Of a stretch of DNA of 64,000 nucleotides, positions 11,072-22,900 are shown piece after piece. Origin of the DNA: Acinetobacter sp. XS-4 (GTDB taxonomy: Bacteria > Pseudomonadota > Gammaproteobacteria > Pseudomonadales > Moraxellaceae); assembly GCF_023920705.1 (NCBI RefSeq), contig NZ_CP094657.1, forward strand, positions 868,001-932,000, written 5' to 3'. The position numbers and the translations under genes were made by a program. The notes under the pieces were generated by a model. That model saw only the letters and a program-made list of their open reading frames with translations. It searched no databases and was not told where the DNA came from. Position 1 is the first letter of the stretch. Every line of letters starts with the position of its first letter.

Positions 11072-11221
11072 TTTGTTCTTAAATTAATTAAATTGTAGAG
11101 TAATCAATGAGGAGCTTGCCTAGTAGGTATTTAAAATTGATTATTCTGCTTTTTTGATTGTTGTTTCATCCATTTGATGTTTTAATTTTTAATAAGATAA
11201 ACAATAAAAAGAAAATGAGAA

Positions 11222-12739
11222 ATGACAGTACAAGCGAATGATTATTCAAAAATATATGACATTGCCGTGATTGGTGGTGGTATTAATGGCGTCGGTATTG
11301 CTAATGATGCAGCAGGCCGTGGCTTATCGGTATTTTTATGTGAAAAAGACGATTTAGCTAGCCATACCTCATCTGCGAGCAGTAAATTAATTCACGGTGG
11401 TTTGCGCTATTTAGAACATAAAGAATTTCGATTGGTTAGAGAAGCTTTGGCAGAGCGTGAAGTCTTGTTGGCTAAAGCTCCACATATTATTAAGCCAATG
11501 CGTTTTATTATGCCTCATCGACCACATTTGCGTCCTGCATGGTTAATTCGGGCAGGCCTATTTTTTTATGATCATTTAGGAAAACGAGAAAAATTATTAG
11601 GGTCAAATCTTATTTATTTCAAAGAAGATAGCCCCCTAAAACCTGCTATAACGCGTGGCTTTGAATATTCTGACTGTACTGTAGATGATGCACGTCTTGT
11701 TGTGTTAAATGCACTACAAGCCAAAGAGAATGGTGCCCAAGTTGTAACACGGACAAGATGTATTAAGGCTTATAGACAACAAGAACTATGGCATTTGGAA
11801 CTACAAAGCGGGGCTGAGTTTTATCAAATACGTGCAAAAGCCTTAGTGAATGCAGCAGGCCCTTGGGTTGAAGAAATTATTAGTGAAAACCTACAATTAA
11901 AATCGCCATATCAAATTCGCCTGATTCAAGGAAGTCATATTGTTGTGCCTAAACTCTATGATTGCCATAAAGCTTTTATCATGCAAAATGAAGACCGACG
12001 GATCGTGTTTGCCATTCCTTATTTAGAAAAATACACATTAATTGGTACGACAGATCAGGAATATTTAGATGACCCACAAAAGGTAGAGATTACCGATGTA
12101 GAAATTGATTACCTTTTAACAGTGACAAATTCACATTTTAAAAAGCAGCTTACTCGTGCAGATATCGTCAGTCAGTTTTCTGGAGTCCGAGCGTTATGTG
12201 ATGATGAGTCAGATAATCCTTCGGCAGTTACACGTGACTATACTGTGGCACTGCAAGTGGAAGACAAAACAACTCCCTTGCTGTCCGTATTTGGTGGAAA
12301 AATTACAACCTATCGGAAATTAGCGGAATCTGCCCTAGAGGAACTTAGTCCGTTTTTTACAGATATGGGAGAGGAGTGGACTGCAAATGAAGTATTACCT
12401 GGAGCTGAGAATTGGACCACACTTGAAGATTTAGTTCTAAAGATTCAAAACCAAGTGGAAGGAGTAACCGAGCAACTTGCTACGCGCTGGGCAAATGCCT
12501 ATGGCTCTAGAATTTGGAATATTTTGCATGAACGAAAAGCTCTTGAGCCGTTAGGACAAGATTTTGGTCATGGTTTATTTGAATCTGAAGTTCAGTATTT
12601 ATGTGAGAATGAATGGGCAAGTACGGCAGAAGATATATTGTGGCGTAGAACTAAGTTAGGTTTGGCATTTGATGAAAAACAAGTAAAAAATTTGGAAAGC
12701 TATTTGGCTGGACGCCGACAAAAAGATGATGCTGCATAA
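11222..12739 (+). CDS. glpD: Aerobic glycerol-3-phosphate dehydrogenase
   Basis: Membrane-associated FAD enzyme that oxidises sn-glycerol 3-phosphate to dihydroxyacetone phosphate and passes electrons to the quinone pool. The 505-residue length is typical. The FAD-binding motif VIGGGINGVGIANDAAGRG begins near residue 16, followed by the family block SSASSKLIHGGLRYLE. Further conserved parts are NAAGPWVEEI, the substrate-pocket IGTTDQEY and VFGGKITTYRKLAE. It completes the pathway started by the upstream glpK. A hairpin at 12741-12770 separates it from convergent pckG. Confidence 0.97.
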   Translation: MTVQANDYSKIYDIAVIGGGINGVGIANDAAGRGLSVFLCEKDDLASHTSSASSKLIHGGLRYLEHKEFRLVREALAEREVLLAKAPHIIKPMRFIMPHRPHLRPAWLIRAGLFFYDHLGKREKLLGSNLIYFKEDSPLKPAITRGFEYSDCTVDDARLVVLNALQAKENGAQVVTRTRCIKAYRQQELWHLELQSGAEFYQIRAKALVNAAGPWVEEIISENLQLKSPYQIRLIQGSHIVVPKLYDCHKAFIMQNEDRRIVFAIPYLEKYTLIGTTDQEYLDDPQKVEITDVEIDYLLTVTNSHFKKQLTRADIVSQFSGVRALCDDESDNPSAVTRDYTVALQVEDKTTPLLSVFGGKITTYRKLAESALEELSPFFTDMGEEWTANEVLPGAENWTTLEDLVLKIQNQVEGVTEQLATRWANAYGSRIWNILHERKALEPLGQDFGHGLFESEVQYLCENEWASTAEDILWRRTKLGLAFDEKQVKNLESYLAGRRQKDDAA

Positions 12740-12740
12740 T

Positions 12741-12770
12741 AAAAAAGGCCGCACATGGCGACCTTTTTTA
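12741..12770. terminator. Terminator between glpD and pckG
   Basis: An A-run, GGCCGC, short loop, GCGACC and T-run hairpin. One pair is C-A mismatched when read on the plus strand but G-U when read on the minus strand, so it suits pckG slightly better and probably serves both. Confidence 0.7.
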
Positions 12771-12780
12771 TATTTAGCAA

Positions 12781-14613
12781 TTAGAAGCCAGTTTTTACAG
12801 CTTCGAGTAAAGCTGTTTGACGTTCTTTTAATGCTTTTGGTAAGCGTTCACCAAGTTTATTGAATAACTCAGTGTGGCTTTCAATTTCAGTAACCCACTG
12901 ATCTTTATTTTGAGCTGTGATAAGGTCAAATTCTTCTCTAGAGAAATCAGTACCTTCCCAGTTCAAGTCATCGTAAGTTGGAACTAGACCAATTGGTGTT
13001 TCAACAGCATTTGCACGACTTTCACAACGGTCAATAATCCACTCAAGAACACGCATGTTTTGACCGAAACCAGGCCATACGAAGTTGCCTTCAGCATCAC
13101 GACGGAACCAGTTTACGTTGAAGATTTTTGGTAATTTATTACCAGCAGCTTCAGCTTTTGTACTTACTTCTTGACCAAGGCTTAACCAGTGGTCGAAGTA
13201 GTCAGCCATGTTGTAGCCAGCAAATGGAAGCATCGCGAATGGGTCACGACGAACGATACCTTGTTGACCAACAGCAGCAGCAGTAGTTTCAGAACCCATA
13301 GTTGCAGCTTTGTAAACGCCATCAACCCAATCAAAAGCTTCAGAAACTAAAGGAACCGTATCTGCACGGCGACCACCGAAGATAAATGCAGAAATTGGAA
13401 CACCTGCTGGATTTTCCCAGTCAGCATCGATAGAAGGGCATTGACCAGCAGCAACAGTGAAGCGCGCATTTGGATGAGCAGCTTTTTCACCATTTACGTG
13501 AGGTTGACCTTTCCAGTTAGTTAAGTTAGTCGGAATTTCTTTAGAAAGACCTTCCCACCATACTTGACCGTCGTTAGTTACCGCAACGTTTGTATAGATA
13601 ACATCTTTGTGAAGAGTTGCCATACAGTTAGGGTTAGTTTTGGTATTTGTACCAGGCGCAACACCAAAGAAGCCAGCTTCTGGATTGATTGCGTATAGAC
13701 GACCATCTTCACCTGGTTTGATCCAAGCAATATCGTCACCTACAGTCTCAATTTTCCAGCCTTCATAGCCTGCTGGTGGAATTAACATTGCGAAGTTTGT
13801 TTTACCACATGCAGACGGGAATGCTGCAGCGATATAGTGTTTTTCACCTTGTGGGTTAGTCACACCAAGAATAAGCATATGTTCAGCTAACCAACCTTGT
13901 TCGCGACCCATAACAGAAGCGATACGAAGTGCTAAACATTTTTTACCAAGTAATGCGTTACCGCCATAACCAGAACCGTAAGACCAGATTTCACGAGTTT
14001 CTGGGTAATGAACGATGTATTTTTCAGGGTTACAAGGCCATGCAACGTCTTTTTGCCCTTCAGCAAGTGGAGCACCTACGGTATGAATACAAGGAATAAA
14101 TTCGCCGTCTGTACCTAACACGTCATAAACTGCTTTACCCATACGCGCCATTTTGCGCATGCTAACAGCAACGTAAGGAGAGTCAGTTAACTCAATACCG
14201 ATATGAGCAATATGGCTTCCAAGTGGACCCATAGAGAAAGGTACAACGTACATTGTACGACCTTCCATTGATCCCTCGAACAAACCATTTAACTTTTCAC
14301 GCATAACAGCTGGTTCTTCCCAGTTGTTTGTCGCACCAGCATCTTCTTTCTTTTGAGAGCAAATGTAAGTACGATCTTCAACACGCGCAACATCAGATGG
14401 ATCAGAATTTGCAAGATAAGAACCAGGATGTTTTTCTTGGTTTAATTTCTGCATGGTGCCGTTAGCGATCATCAAGTCGATTAGACGTTGATACTCTTCT
14501 TCGCTTCCGTCACACCATTCGATTTTTGCTGGTTTGGTTAAGTTTGCAATTTCTTCAACCCATGCGATAAGCTTAGGATGACGAACGAATTCTGGTGCGT
14601 TCACTGTGGTCAT
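12781..14613 (-). CDS. pckG: Phosphoenolpyruvate carboxykinase (GTP)
   Basis: Converts oxaloacetate and GTP to phosphoenolpyruvate, CO2 and GDP, the entry to gluconeogenesis during growth on organic acids. The 610-residue length and sequence match the GTP-dependent class. Visible blocks are [20 protein letters not shown], the kinase P-loop [12 protein letters not shown] with its reactive Cys, and [11 protein letters not shown]. It stands alone, divergent from the lipid kinase gene across a 389-bp AT-rich region, and shares a terminator region with glpD. Three GTACAA repeats just upstream of its start could be regulatory. Confidence 0.97.
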   Translation of the reverse strand: MTTVNAPEFVRHPKLIAWVEEIANLTKPAKIEWCDGSEEEYQRLIDLMIANGTMQKLNQEKHPGSYLANSDPSDVARVEDRTYICSQKKEDAGATNNWEEPAVMREKLNGLFEGSMEGRTMYVVPFSMGPLGSHIAHIGIELTDSPYVAVSMRKMARMGKAVYDVLGTDGEFIPCIHTVGAPLAEGQKDVAWPCNPEKYIVHYPETREIWSYGSGYGGNALLGKKCLALRIASVMGREQGWLAEHMLILGVTNPQGEKHYIAAAFPSACGKTNFAMLIPPAGYEGWKIETVGDDIAWIKPGEDGRLYAINPEAGFFGVAPGTNTKTNPNCMATLHKDVIYTNVAVTNDGQVWWEGLSKEIPTNLTNWKGQPHVNGEKAAHPNARFTVAAGQCPSIDADWENPAGVPISAFIFGGRRADTVPLVSEAFDWVDGVYKAATMGSETTAAAVGQQGIVRRDPFAMLPFAGYNMADYFDHWLSLGQEVSTKAEAAGNKLPKIFNVNWFRRDAEGNFVWPGFGQNMRVLEWIIDRCESRANAVETPIGLVPTYDDLNWEGTDFSREEFDLITAQNKDQWVTEIESHTELFNKLGERLPKALKERQTALLEAVKTGF

Positions 14614-15002
14614 GGTGAGGCCTATTCAAAATATGTACAACGTACAAGTCATTCATTGAGGTACAATGAAAGATCAAATAAAAAAGTGGCTGTATTAAAG
14701 CACAAATTCATAAAAAAAATAAGACTAAAGAATAAGAAATAGATATTTTGATTTTTTATTTTTTTTAATTTAAATCATATGTTTATTGTTTTTTGATGTA
14801 TTTTATTCTTTACATTTTTATGTTGTATGTGTGTTATTTATATTATTTATTTTTTTTAAAATCAATAACTTGATGTTTAAATTTTTCTTGAGAATTATTA
14901 TTGATTAAACAAATGATCATCATTCGAAATTTACATAAAGAGACTTTTATTAGGCGATTTTCTATACAAAATACAAGGTGAATCCTCTTTAAGATAATAA
15001 AA
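14614..15002. other. AT-rich divergent intergenic region upstream of pckG
   Basis: 389 bp with long A and T tracts and no credible gene. GTACAA occurs three times close to the pckG start (14635, 14642 and 14661). A-tract-rich DNA here may be curved. Promoters for both divergent genes must lie here, but no element is clear enough to call. Confidence 0.45.
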
Positions 15003-15941
15003 ATGCGGACTTTAAAACCTCTCTCCATCATCTATAACCAGAAATCGGGTTTTCATGCTTCGAAACATGAAGATATGTATGAACAATTAATGACTGTACT
15101 CACCGAATTTGGTTTTGAAATACAAGTTTTTGAATTAGCGGAAGATGTTTCATTTGATGATTTAATGAATCAAGTGATTCATCGGCATAGTCAAAACGCA
15201 AATTTAGGCGTTGTTGTGGCAGCGGGTGGGGATGGAACGCTAAATGCGGTAGCGTCAAAACTTCGACATACCAATATTCCTATGGGAATTTTACCTTTGG
15301 GGACTTTTAATTACGTCGCTAAAGTTTTAGATATTCCTTTAGATTTGTTAGAGGCGGCTGAAGTCATCGCTACAGGTACACCACGTTCTGTACATATTGC
15401 GACTATTAACGATCATATTTATTTGAATAATGCGAGCCTAGGCCTTTATCCATTATTTATAAAAAAACGTGAGCTCTACAATAAATATTTAGGACGTTTA
15501 CCTTTACATGCCTATACCTCGGCTTTGGATGTTTTATTAAGAGAAAATAAATCAATGAAGCTTTCAGTCACGGTTGATGGAAAAAAATATCCAGTCAAAA
15601 CACCTCTAATTTTCTTTGGTAATAATCAACTGCAACTATGTGATATGAAATTAAGAATTGCTGAATGTGCTGCACAGGGGAGAGTTGCTGGAGTGGTCAT
15701 TACAAAAAGTGATAGGCTTAGTTTATTACATATGCTTTGGCAATGGATTCAGGGCAAAGTTGAAGAGACAAAAGATGTTTATAGTTTTTGTGCTGATCAT
15801 GTCATCGTTGATTGTGCAAAAAAATCGAAACTTACAGTAGCTTTAGATGGTGAAATATTAGAGATAAAAACACCATTAAATTTCACTGTAGAAAAAAATG
15901 CTTTAAATATTATGGTGCCAAATGTTATTACATCTGTCTGA
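15003..15941 (+). CDS. Diacylglycerol/lipid kinase family protein (YegS/BmrU type)
   Basis: A 312-residue cytosolic or membrane-peripheral lipid kinase. The N-terminal catalytic domain has the family ATP-site VVVAAGGDGTLNAVASKL near residue 74 and the following GTFNYVAKVLDIP. The C-terminal beta-sandwich contains VALDGEIL. Members phosphorylate diacylglycerol, phosphatidylglycerol or sphingoid lipids; substrate here is unknown. It is distinct from the integral DgkA at 28613-28987. Its last 20 bases overlap the start of the metallophosphoesterase gene, which implies translational coupling. Confidence 0.85.
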   Translation: MRTLKPLSIIYNQKSGFHASKHEDMYEQLMTVLTEFGFEIQVFELAEDVSFDDLMNQVIHRHSQNANLGVVVAAGGDGTLNAVASKLRHTNIPMGILPLGTFNYVAKVLDIPLDLLEAAEVIATGTPRSVHIATINDHIYLNNASLGLYPLFIKKRELYNKYLGRLPLHAYTSALDVLLRENKSMKLSVTVDGKKYPVKTPLIFFGNNQLQLCDMKLRIAECAAQGRVAGVVITKSDRLSLLHMLWQWIQGKVEETKDVYSFCADHVIVDCAKKSKLTVALDGEILEIKTPLNFTVEKNALNIMVPNVITSV

Positions 15942-16680
15942 TTTGCATTTTGGAACAGAAATCGAAGCCTGTTTAGATGCGATTCGGCTTTTTTGTACCG
16001 AACAAAGACCTGAAGTTATTGTAGTGAGTGGGGATATTACTCAGCGAGCCAGATATAAACAGTTTTATAATTGTCGTCAATTTTTAGATAGTCTTAATAT
16101 TCCTTATCTTATTGTGCCAGGTAATCACGATATTCCTTTGTATCATGTCTGGAACCGTTTTTTTTCTCCATTTACCCGCTATCAATATTTCTTTGGTCAG
16201 CTTGAACCGACTTTAGAAACTGAACATTTTTATATCGTTGGCGTAAATAGTATACGCCGCCGTTATCATACTCGTGGACATATTTCTATTGAGCAAATTC
16301 AAACGACATATGAGCGCTTAAAACAAGGGCCAGAGAATAAAATCAAATTAGTGGTTTTTCATCAGCCTTTTTATACTCCACCTGATGACGAACATGGTAT
16401 TAAAGATTGTCCTGTATTGGGGAAAATGGCTCTTGAGAAATGGAGTAGAACAGGGCTATTTGGTATGTTACATGGGCATCTACATAAAACGGCTATATAT
16501 GATTTGACGCAGATTTATCAATTAGAAATAGATCATCCTATTTATGATATTCATGCAGGAACAGCGACATCTAGCCGTTTGCATTATCATGTTCCAAATA
16601 GTTTTAATGTCATTTCAAATGAAGGGAAAATTGATCATTATTGGTTTAATTACGATTTGAAGATTTTTCAATTAATTTAA
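15922..16680 (+). CDS. Calcineurin-like metallophosphoesterase
   Basis: A 252-residue protein with all five metal-site blocks of the family in order: LSDLHFG (residue 5 on), VVSGDITQRA, PGNHDIP, VVFHQPFY and LHGHLHK. There is no signal peptide, so it is probably cytosolic. The nearest well-known groups are cAMP phosphodiesterase-like and UDP-diacylglucosamine hydrolase-like enzymes, but the substrate cannot be told. The start overlaps the lipid kinase gene by 20 bases, so the two are co-translated and may act on the same phospholipid or phosphate metabolite. Confidence 0.85.
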   Translation: MLLHLSDLHFGTEIEACLDAIRLFCTEQRPEVIVVSGDITQRARYKQFYNCRQFLDSLNIPYLIVPGNHDIPLYHVWNRFFSPFTRYQYFFGQLEPTLETEHFYIVGVNSIRRRYHTRGHISIEQIQTTYERLKQGPENKIKLVVFHQPFYTPPDDEHGIKDCPVLGKMALEKWSRTGLFGMLHGHLHKTAIYDLTQIYQLEIDHPIYDIHAGTATSSRLHYHVPNSFNVISNEGKIDHYWFNYDLKIFQLI

Positions 16681-16982
16681 TTTATAAAAATTATATAAGA
16701 CATTTAACTTAAGAGTAGATTGATAAAATTTTATCCATTACAATGCCTAAGCTTTAAATTCTATATATGGGGAATAGGAAAACATTTTAAATGTTTTATC
16801 GTTTTAAAAATAATATGAATGAATACATAAAAATTTTAACTATATAAAAAGCCGTGTTTTTAACTAGCTATAATAAGGGTTTTAGTATTTTATGAAATTT
16901 AATAATATTTTATAAAATGAGTATCTATTTACTTAATATTTTAGAAAAACTTAATAATTATTTAAAATTTCATGGTGGAAAA
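16681..16982. other. AT-rich promoter region of the giant adhesin
   Basis: 302 bp, strongly AT-rich, with no gene. It must hold the adhesin promoter. An in-frame ATG at 16917 lacks a ribosome binding site. Confidence 0.4.
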
Positions 16983-19900
16983 ATGGTACAAGTATCATTA
17001 ATGGCAAATAATGCTTCAAAAAATAATATAGTTGATATTGATGTAGGCCAGAAAAAAAATATTATAGTAGATCCTAAAGAAATCGCAAAGCTTGATATAA
17101 GTCCAGAAAAAATTGCCTCAATAACAAGAGAGGGAAATAATGCAATTATTCATCTAAAAGATGGAACTGAAATTATTTTAGAAAACTATTTTATTAGCGA
17201 AAATCCGCAAATTCTTTTAAATGAAGGGCAAAGTTATTGGACTGCCAGTTTAGGTGAAGATGCTACCGGACAGACTACTGTTAATTATTTAGAAGTAAAA
17301 GATGCATCAAAGTTTATAGACTCTTCATCTTCTGTACCTCTCTGGTCTGGAATAGTCAGTGCTTTAGCTGGTGCAGGAACAATTGCTTTATTGTCACGGA
17401 AAGATCCTAAAGATACGACACCTCCTGAGCCAGGTAATTTGATTCTCAAAAATCTTTTAGATTCTGGGGCATCAACAACAGACCAGATCACTCAAGATAA
17501 AAACTTTAATTTAAAGGTTGAAGGTCAGGAAAGTGGCAGCCGAGTAACGTATTTAGTTTCTACTGATGATGGTAAGACATGGCAAGAAACAACAGTAGCT
17601 CAAAAAGATTTAGCTGATGGTGTTTATCAATATAAAGCTGTAGTAACAGACCGAGCTGGAAACGCTTCGGAAACTGCTATACAAAAAGTCGTTGTGGATA
17701 CCACAGCACCAAAAGCAGGTGAACTCACTTTATCTGATTTGAGTGATACAGGTGTTTCAGCGACTGATCAGATTACGCAAGATAAAACGTTTGATTTAAA
17801 GATTAGTGGACAAGAAGAGAATAGCCACATCACTTACTGGATATCGAAAGATGATGGTAAGACGTGGCAGGAAACAACAGTAACTCAAAAAGATTTAGCG
17901 GATGGAAGTTATCTTTACAAAGTTGTATTAACAGACGTTGCAGGTAATACCTCAGAAACTGCTATACAAAAAGTCGTTGTGGATACTACAGCACCAAAAG
18001 CAGGTGAACTGACTTTATCTGATTTGAGCGATACAGGCGTCTCAGCAACTGATCAGATTACGCAAGATAAAACGTTTGATTTAAAGATTAGTGGACAAGA
18101 AGAGAATAGCCACATCACTTACTGGATATCGAAAGATGAAGGAAAGACTTGGCAAGAAACAACAGTAAATCAAAAAGATTTAGCTGATGGTGTTTATCAA
18201 TACAAAGCTGTAGTGACAGACCTTGCAGGTAACACATCAGAAACTGCTATACAAAAGGTAGTTGTGGATAATTCTTTAAATGTTGAAGCAATTGCAGTAA
18301 CTGTAAAGCCGATTACCGAAGACAATACAATAAGTCTAGTTGAAAAAAATCAAGTTATTTCAATAAGACTTGAAGTAGATAATCTACCAACAGATTTAAA
18401 TAGTTCACTGACTTTAGTAAATACGACATTAAACAATGCTGTTTATAATTTTCAATTTGATGAAGTGACCCAAGAATGGGTTGCTGAAATTCCAGCAGAG
18501 TTTCTGTGGTCAGAAGAGTCACAAACCAATATATCAATTGATATTAGTCTTACTGATCAAGCTGGTAATACAGCAATTATTAAACAGACCCAAAATTATA
18601 ATGTAGATCATACTCCAAATTCACCAATCCTAGATTCACTAACTTTCAACAATATAGATGGAGCTATCATTTCAGGTAGTGCATATAAAGGAAGCAAGGT
18701 CGATATCTACAATAAAAATGGTGATTGGCTTGCAACTACAATAGTCAATGAAGAGGGTAAATTTACTTTACAAGACCTTTCTATTAGTACTAATCAAGAA
18801 GTTTATGCTGTCGCTACTTATAATGGATACAGCAGCGAAAACTCATCAATTGGACTAGTTACTGAAGTTCCAGCTCTTAGTATTTTACGAATTAGTCCAG
18901 AAGGTGTGATCACTGGTTATGCGACTGAAGGTAGTCATTTTATTGTAAAAGATCAGAATGGAAATATTCTACAAGAGTTTAACTCCATTGCATTTGAGGG
19001 CTCAGGTATTACGCCTTTTAGTGTAATGGCATTAGGTGAAGTCAGACCATTTACTTTGTCTCTCGACCAACCTTTGGAGGAAGGCACTCAAATTATTATT
19101 TCTACAGATAAAGATAATATTTCAGGCCATCCACAATATATTACCGCAGACTATACGCCCGCAGTATTTTTAGAAACTCCACAATTTGATATCAGTGGTG
19201 AAACTTTATCAGTACATATTAATGAGCCGAACAGCTTTATTCGTGCATTTTCTGGAGAGGGCAATTTAATTGCTAACGGTGTTACAGATGAGCAAGGTAT
19301 TGCAAGTTTACATGTGTTCCAGTTTTTAAAAGAAGGCGAATCGGTTACCGTACAAGTAGTGGATAAAAATCAAAATACGAGTGAAACACTAATTGAAGTT
19401 CCAAACTTTGCTTATATTCCACATGTTGAACGTATTACACAAGAAGGCTTAATTTCTGGGGTTGCTGAAGATAATAGTACGGTAATTGTGCGTGATGCTG
19501 AGGGCAATGAATTAGGAAAAGTTACATTAGGTGATGACAATAGTGGGAGTGACTTTAGTCATTTTAGCTTGAGTGTAAACCGTCCTTTAATTGATGGAGA
19601 GCAAATTTCTGTTCAAATTATTGATAATAAAGGTCTAATGAGCCCTGAACAGAAGATTATTGTAGATCTGACTCCTCCACCTGTTCCAACAGATTTAAAT
19701 TTCAATGATGCTGGTGATTTAGTTTATGGTCATGCAGAACCTTTCTCTGAAATTTTGGTTAAAGATGGACAAGGAAACATTCTTAATAAATGGTTTTGGA
19801 ATAACTGGACCGACGAGAGTGGAAGCTTCTCGATAGAATTAGGTATGTTTTTAACCAATGCTGAGACAGTGTATGTCACGGCTACAGATGTAAATGGGAA

Positions 19901-22900
19901 TGTAAGTTTAGCTGCTCAGATACAGGCACCTAACTATGCTTTTGCCCCATATGTAGATAGCTTTACTTCAGATGGAGTGATAAGTGGACAAGCTGAAAAT
20001 AATAGTACTCTCATTGTTAAAGATGTCAAAGGTGAAGTCGTAGCTGAAATTAAAGTCGGTGAAGATAATGGCTGGAATGGATCAAGTTATTTTAAACTCC
20101 AACTTGATCGCCCTCTTGTTGATGGTGAGCAGTTGTTCTTATCAATTAAGGATGCTCGTGGACAAGTAAGCACTGATACAGTAATTACCGCTGATACTGT
20201 TGCTCCTACACTAGCCAGCAATTTAGTTTTCTCAGAAGATGGTTCATATCTTACGGGTGTAGCAGAACTGAATACTACGATTCAGGTTTTTGATCATAAT
20301 GGTCAGCTGGTGAATATATGGAATAACAGCATAAATTCTGACGGTACATTTACTATTTTCTTAGGTAGTAATAATTTACATGGAGAGGCATTCACGGTCA
20401 CTGTTAAAGACCAAGCCGGAAATGTGAGTGAAGCTGTTTCAATTAAAGCTCCATTTGATGATATTGCGCCAAATCCAATTAAAAATATTTTACTTGATGC
20501 AAACGGTCAAAACTTTACAGCACAAGCAGAAGCAAATAGTCAGATCGAAGTTTTTGATTCATTGGGTAATCAGACAGGTTGGGGCTCTACAGATAGTGCT
20601 GGTAATGTCTCAGGCTTTTTCAATCAAATCTATTTACATGGTGAGGAACTCACTTTTGTGGTTATAGATCGAGCAGGTAACCGCAGTGTCGAATTTAAGC
20701 AAAATGCTTTAATTGATACCATTGCACCAAACCCGATTGAAAATATCATCTTCAACGAAGATGGCCAAAGCTTTACAGCTCAGGCAGAAGCGGGAAGCTC
20801 TATTGATGTCTTAGATCAGGATGGAAATAAGATTACTACTAGTTATACCGATAGCTTAGGTAATGTATTTGGTTATTTCCCGCAAGTTTACTTACATGGT
20901 GAGGAACTTACTTTTATCGTGATAGATCGAGCGGGTAACCGTAGTGCAGAGATCAAGCAGAGTGTTTTGAATGACGATGTCGCACCAAATCCGATTGAAA
21001 ATATTGTATTAGATATTAATGGTCAGAACTTTACCGCTCAGGCAGAAGCAAATAGCCAAATTGAAATTAAAAATGCCAATGGTGATGTCATAGGTTATGG
21101 GTCAGCAGATAGTACAGGCAATGTTTTTGGTCACTTGTATCAGGTCTATTTACATGGCGAAGAGCTTACTTTTGTTGTCGTTGACCGAGCGGGTAACCGT
21201 AGTACAGAAGTTAAGCAGAATGCTTTAACTGATGATATTGCACCAAATCTGATTGAAAATATTGTATTCGACTCAAACGGTCAAAACTTTACGGCGCAAG
21301 CAGAAGCAAACACTCAAATTGAAGTCAAAAATGCTGTGGGTGAGGTCGTAGGTTCTGGTTATGTAGATGGTGCTGGTAATGTGTCAGGTTATTTATATCA
21401 AGTCTATTTACATGGTGAGGAACTCACTTTTGTTGTCGTTGACCGAGCTGGTAACCGTAGTACAGAGATCAAGCAAAATGCTTTAACTGATGATATTGCA
21501 CCAAATCCGATTGAAAATATTGTACTTGATGAGAACGGACAGAACTTTACAGCTCAGGCAGAAGCAAACACTCAAATTGAAGTCAAAAATGCTGCTGGTG
21601 AAGTCATAGGATCTGGTTCAACCGATAGCATGGGTAATGCTTCTGGTTACTTATATCAGGTTCATTTACATGGAGAAGAACTCACTTTTGTTGTAGTTGA
21701 CAAAGCGGGGAACCATAGTACAGAGGTCAAGCAGAATGCCTTGATTGATGATATCGCACCAAATCCGATTGAAAACATCATTTTCAATGAAAATGGTCAA
21801 AACTTTACAGCGCAAGCAGAAGCAAATAGCAAAGTTGAAGTTAAAAATGCTGTAGGTGAGGTTGTAGGTACTGGTTATGTAGATAGTGCTGGTAACGTCT
21901 CGGGTTACTTGAATCAAGTTTATTTAAAAGGTGAGGAACTTACTTTTGTTGTGATTGATCAAGCCGGCAATCGCAGTGTTGAAGTAAAACAAACAGCCTT
22001 TCTTGATAATACTGCACCGGAAAATGCGACTAATTTAATATTTAGTGAAGATGGTTCATATCTAACTGGTATGGCTGAGCCAAATGCTACGATTCAAATA
22101 TTTGATCAGAATGGTCAATTGGTAAATCAGTGGAATAATAATGTTAATTGGGATGGAACATTTAACATTTCTTTAGATAGTAACTACTTGCATGGCGAAG
22201 AGTTTAAAGTGGTTGTAGCAGATCGAGCAGGTAATATGAGTGGTGGGGTTACTGTAAAAGCACCGCTCGATGATATTGCTCCCATGGCTGCAAGTAATCT
22301 CGCGTTCAGTGAAGATGGTTCCTCCCTTTCTGGTGTAGCTGAGTTAAATACCATTATCCAGATTTTTGACCAAAATGGTCAGCAAGTGAATACCTGGAAT
22401 CAGAGTGTAAACGCTGATGGTACATTCAACATTTCTCTAGGTAATTACAATTTACATGGTGAAGAATTTACAGTCATTGTTAAAGACCGAGCTGGAAATG
22501 TGAGTGAAGCTGTTTCGGTAAAGGCTCCACTTGATAATGTTGCTCCAAACCAAATTAAAAATATTGTATTTGATGCGAATGGTCAAAATTTTATAGCACA
22601 GGCAGAAGCAAATACTCAGGTCGAAGTTAAAAATGCTGCAGGTGAGATTATCGGGTCTGGTTCAACCGATAGCACTGGTAATGTGACGGGTTACTTCTAT
22701 CAAGTCTATTTACATGGAGAAGAATTAACTTTCGTTGTCATAGATAGAGTGGGTAATCGCAGTGTCGAACTTAAGTTAAATGCTTTGGTGGATACCATTA
22801 CGCCAGATCCAATTGAAAATATTATCTTTAATGAAAATGGTCAAAGCTTTACGGCACAAGCAGAAGCAAATAGTTTTATTGGTGTCAAAAATGCTGCGGG

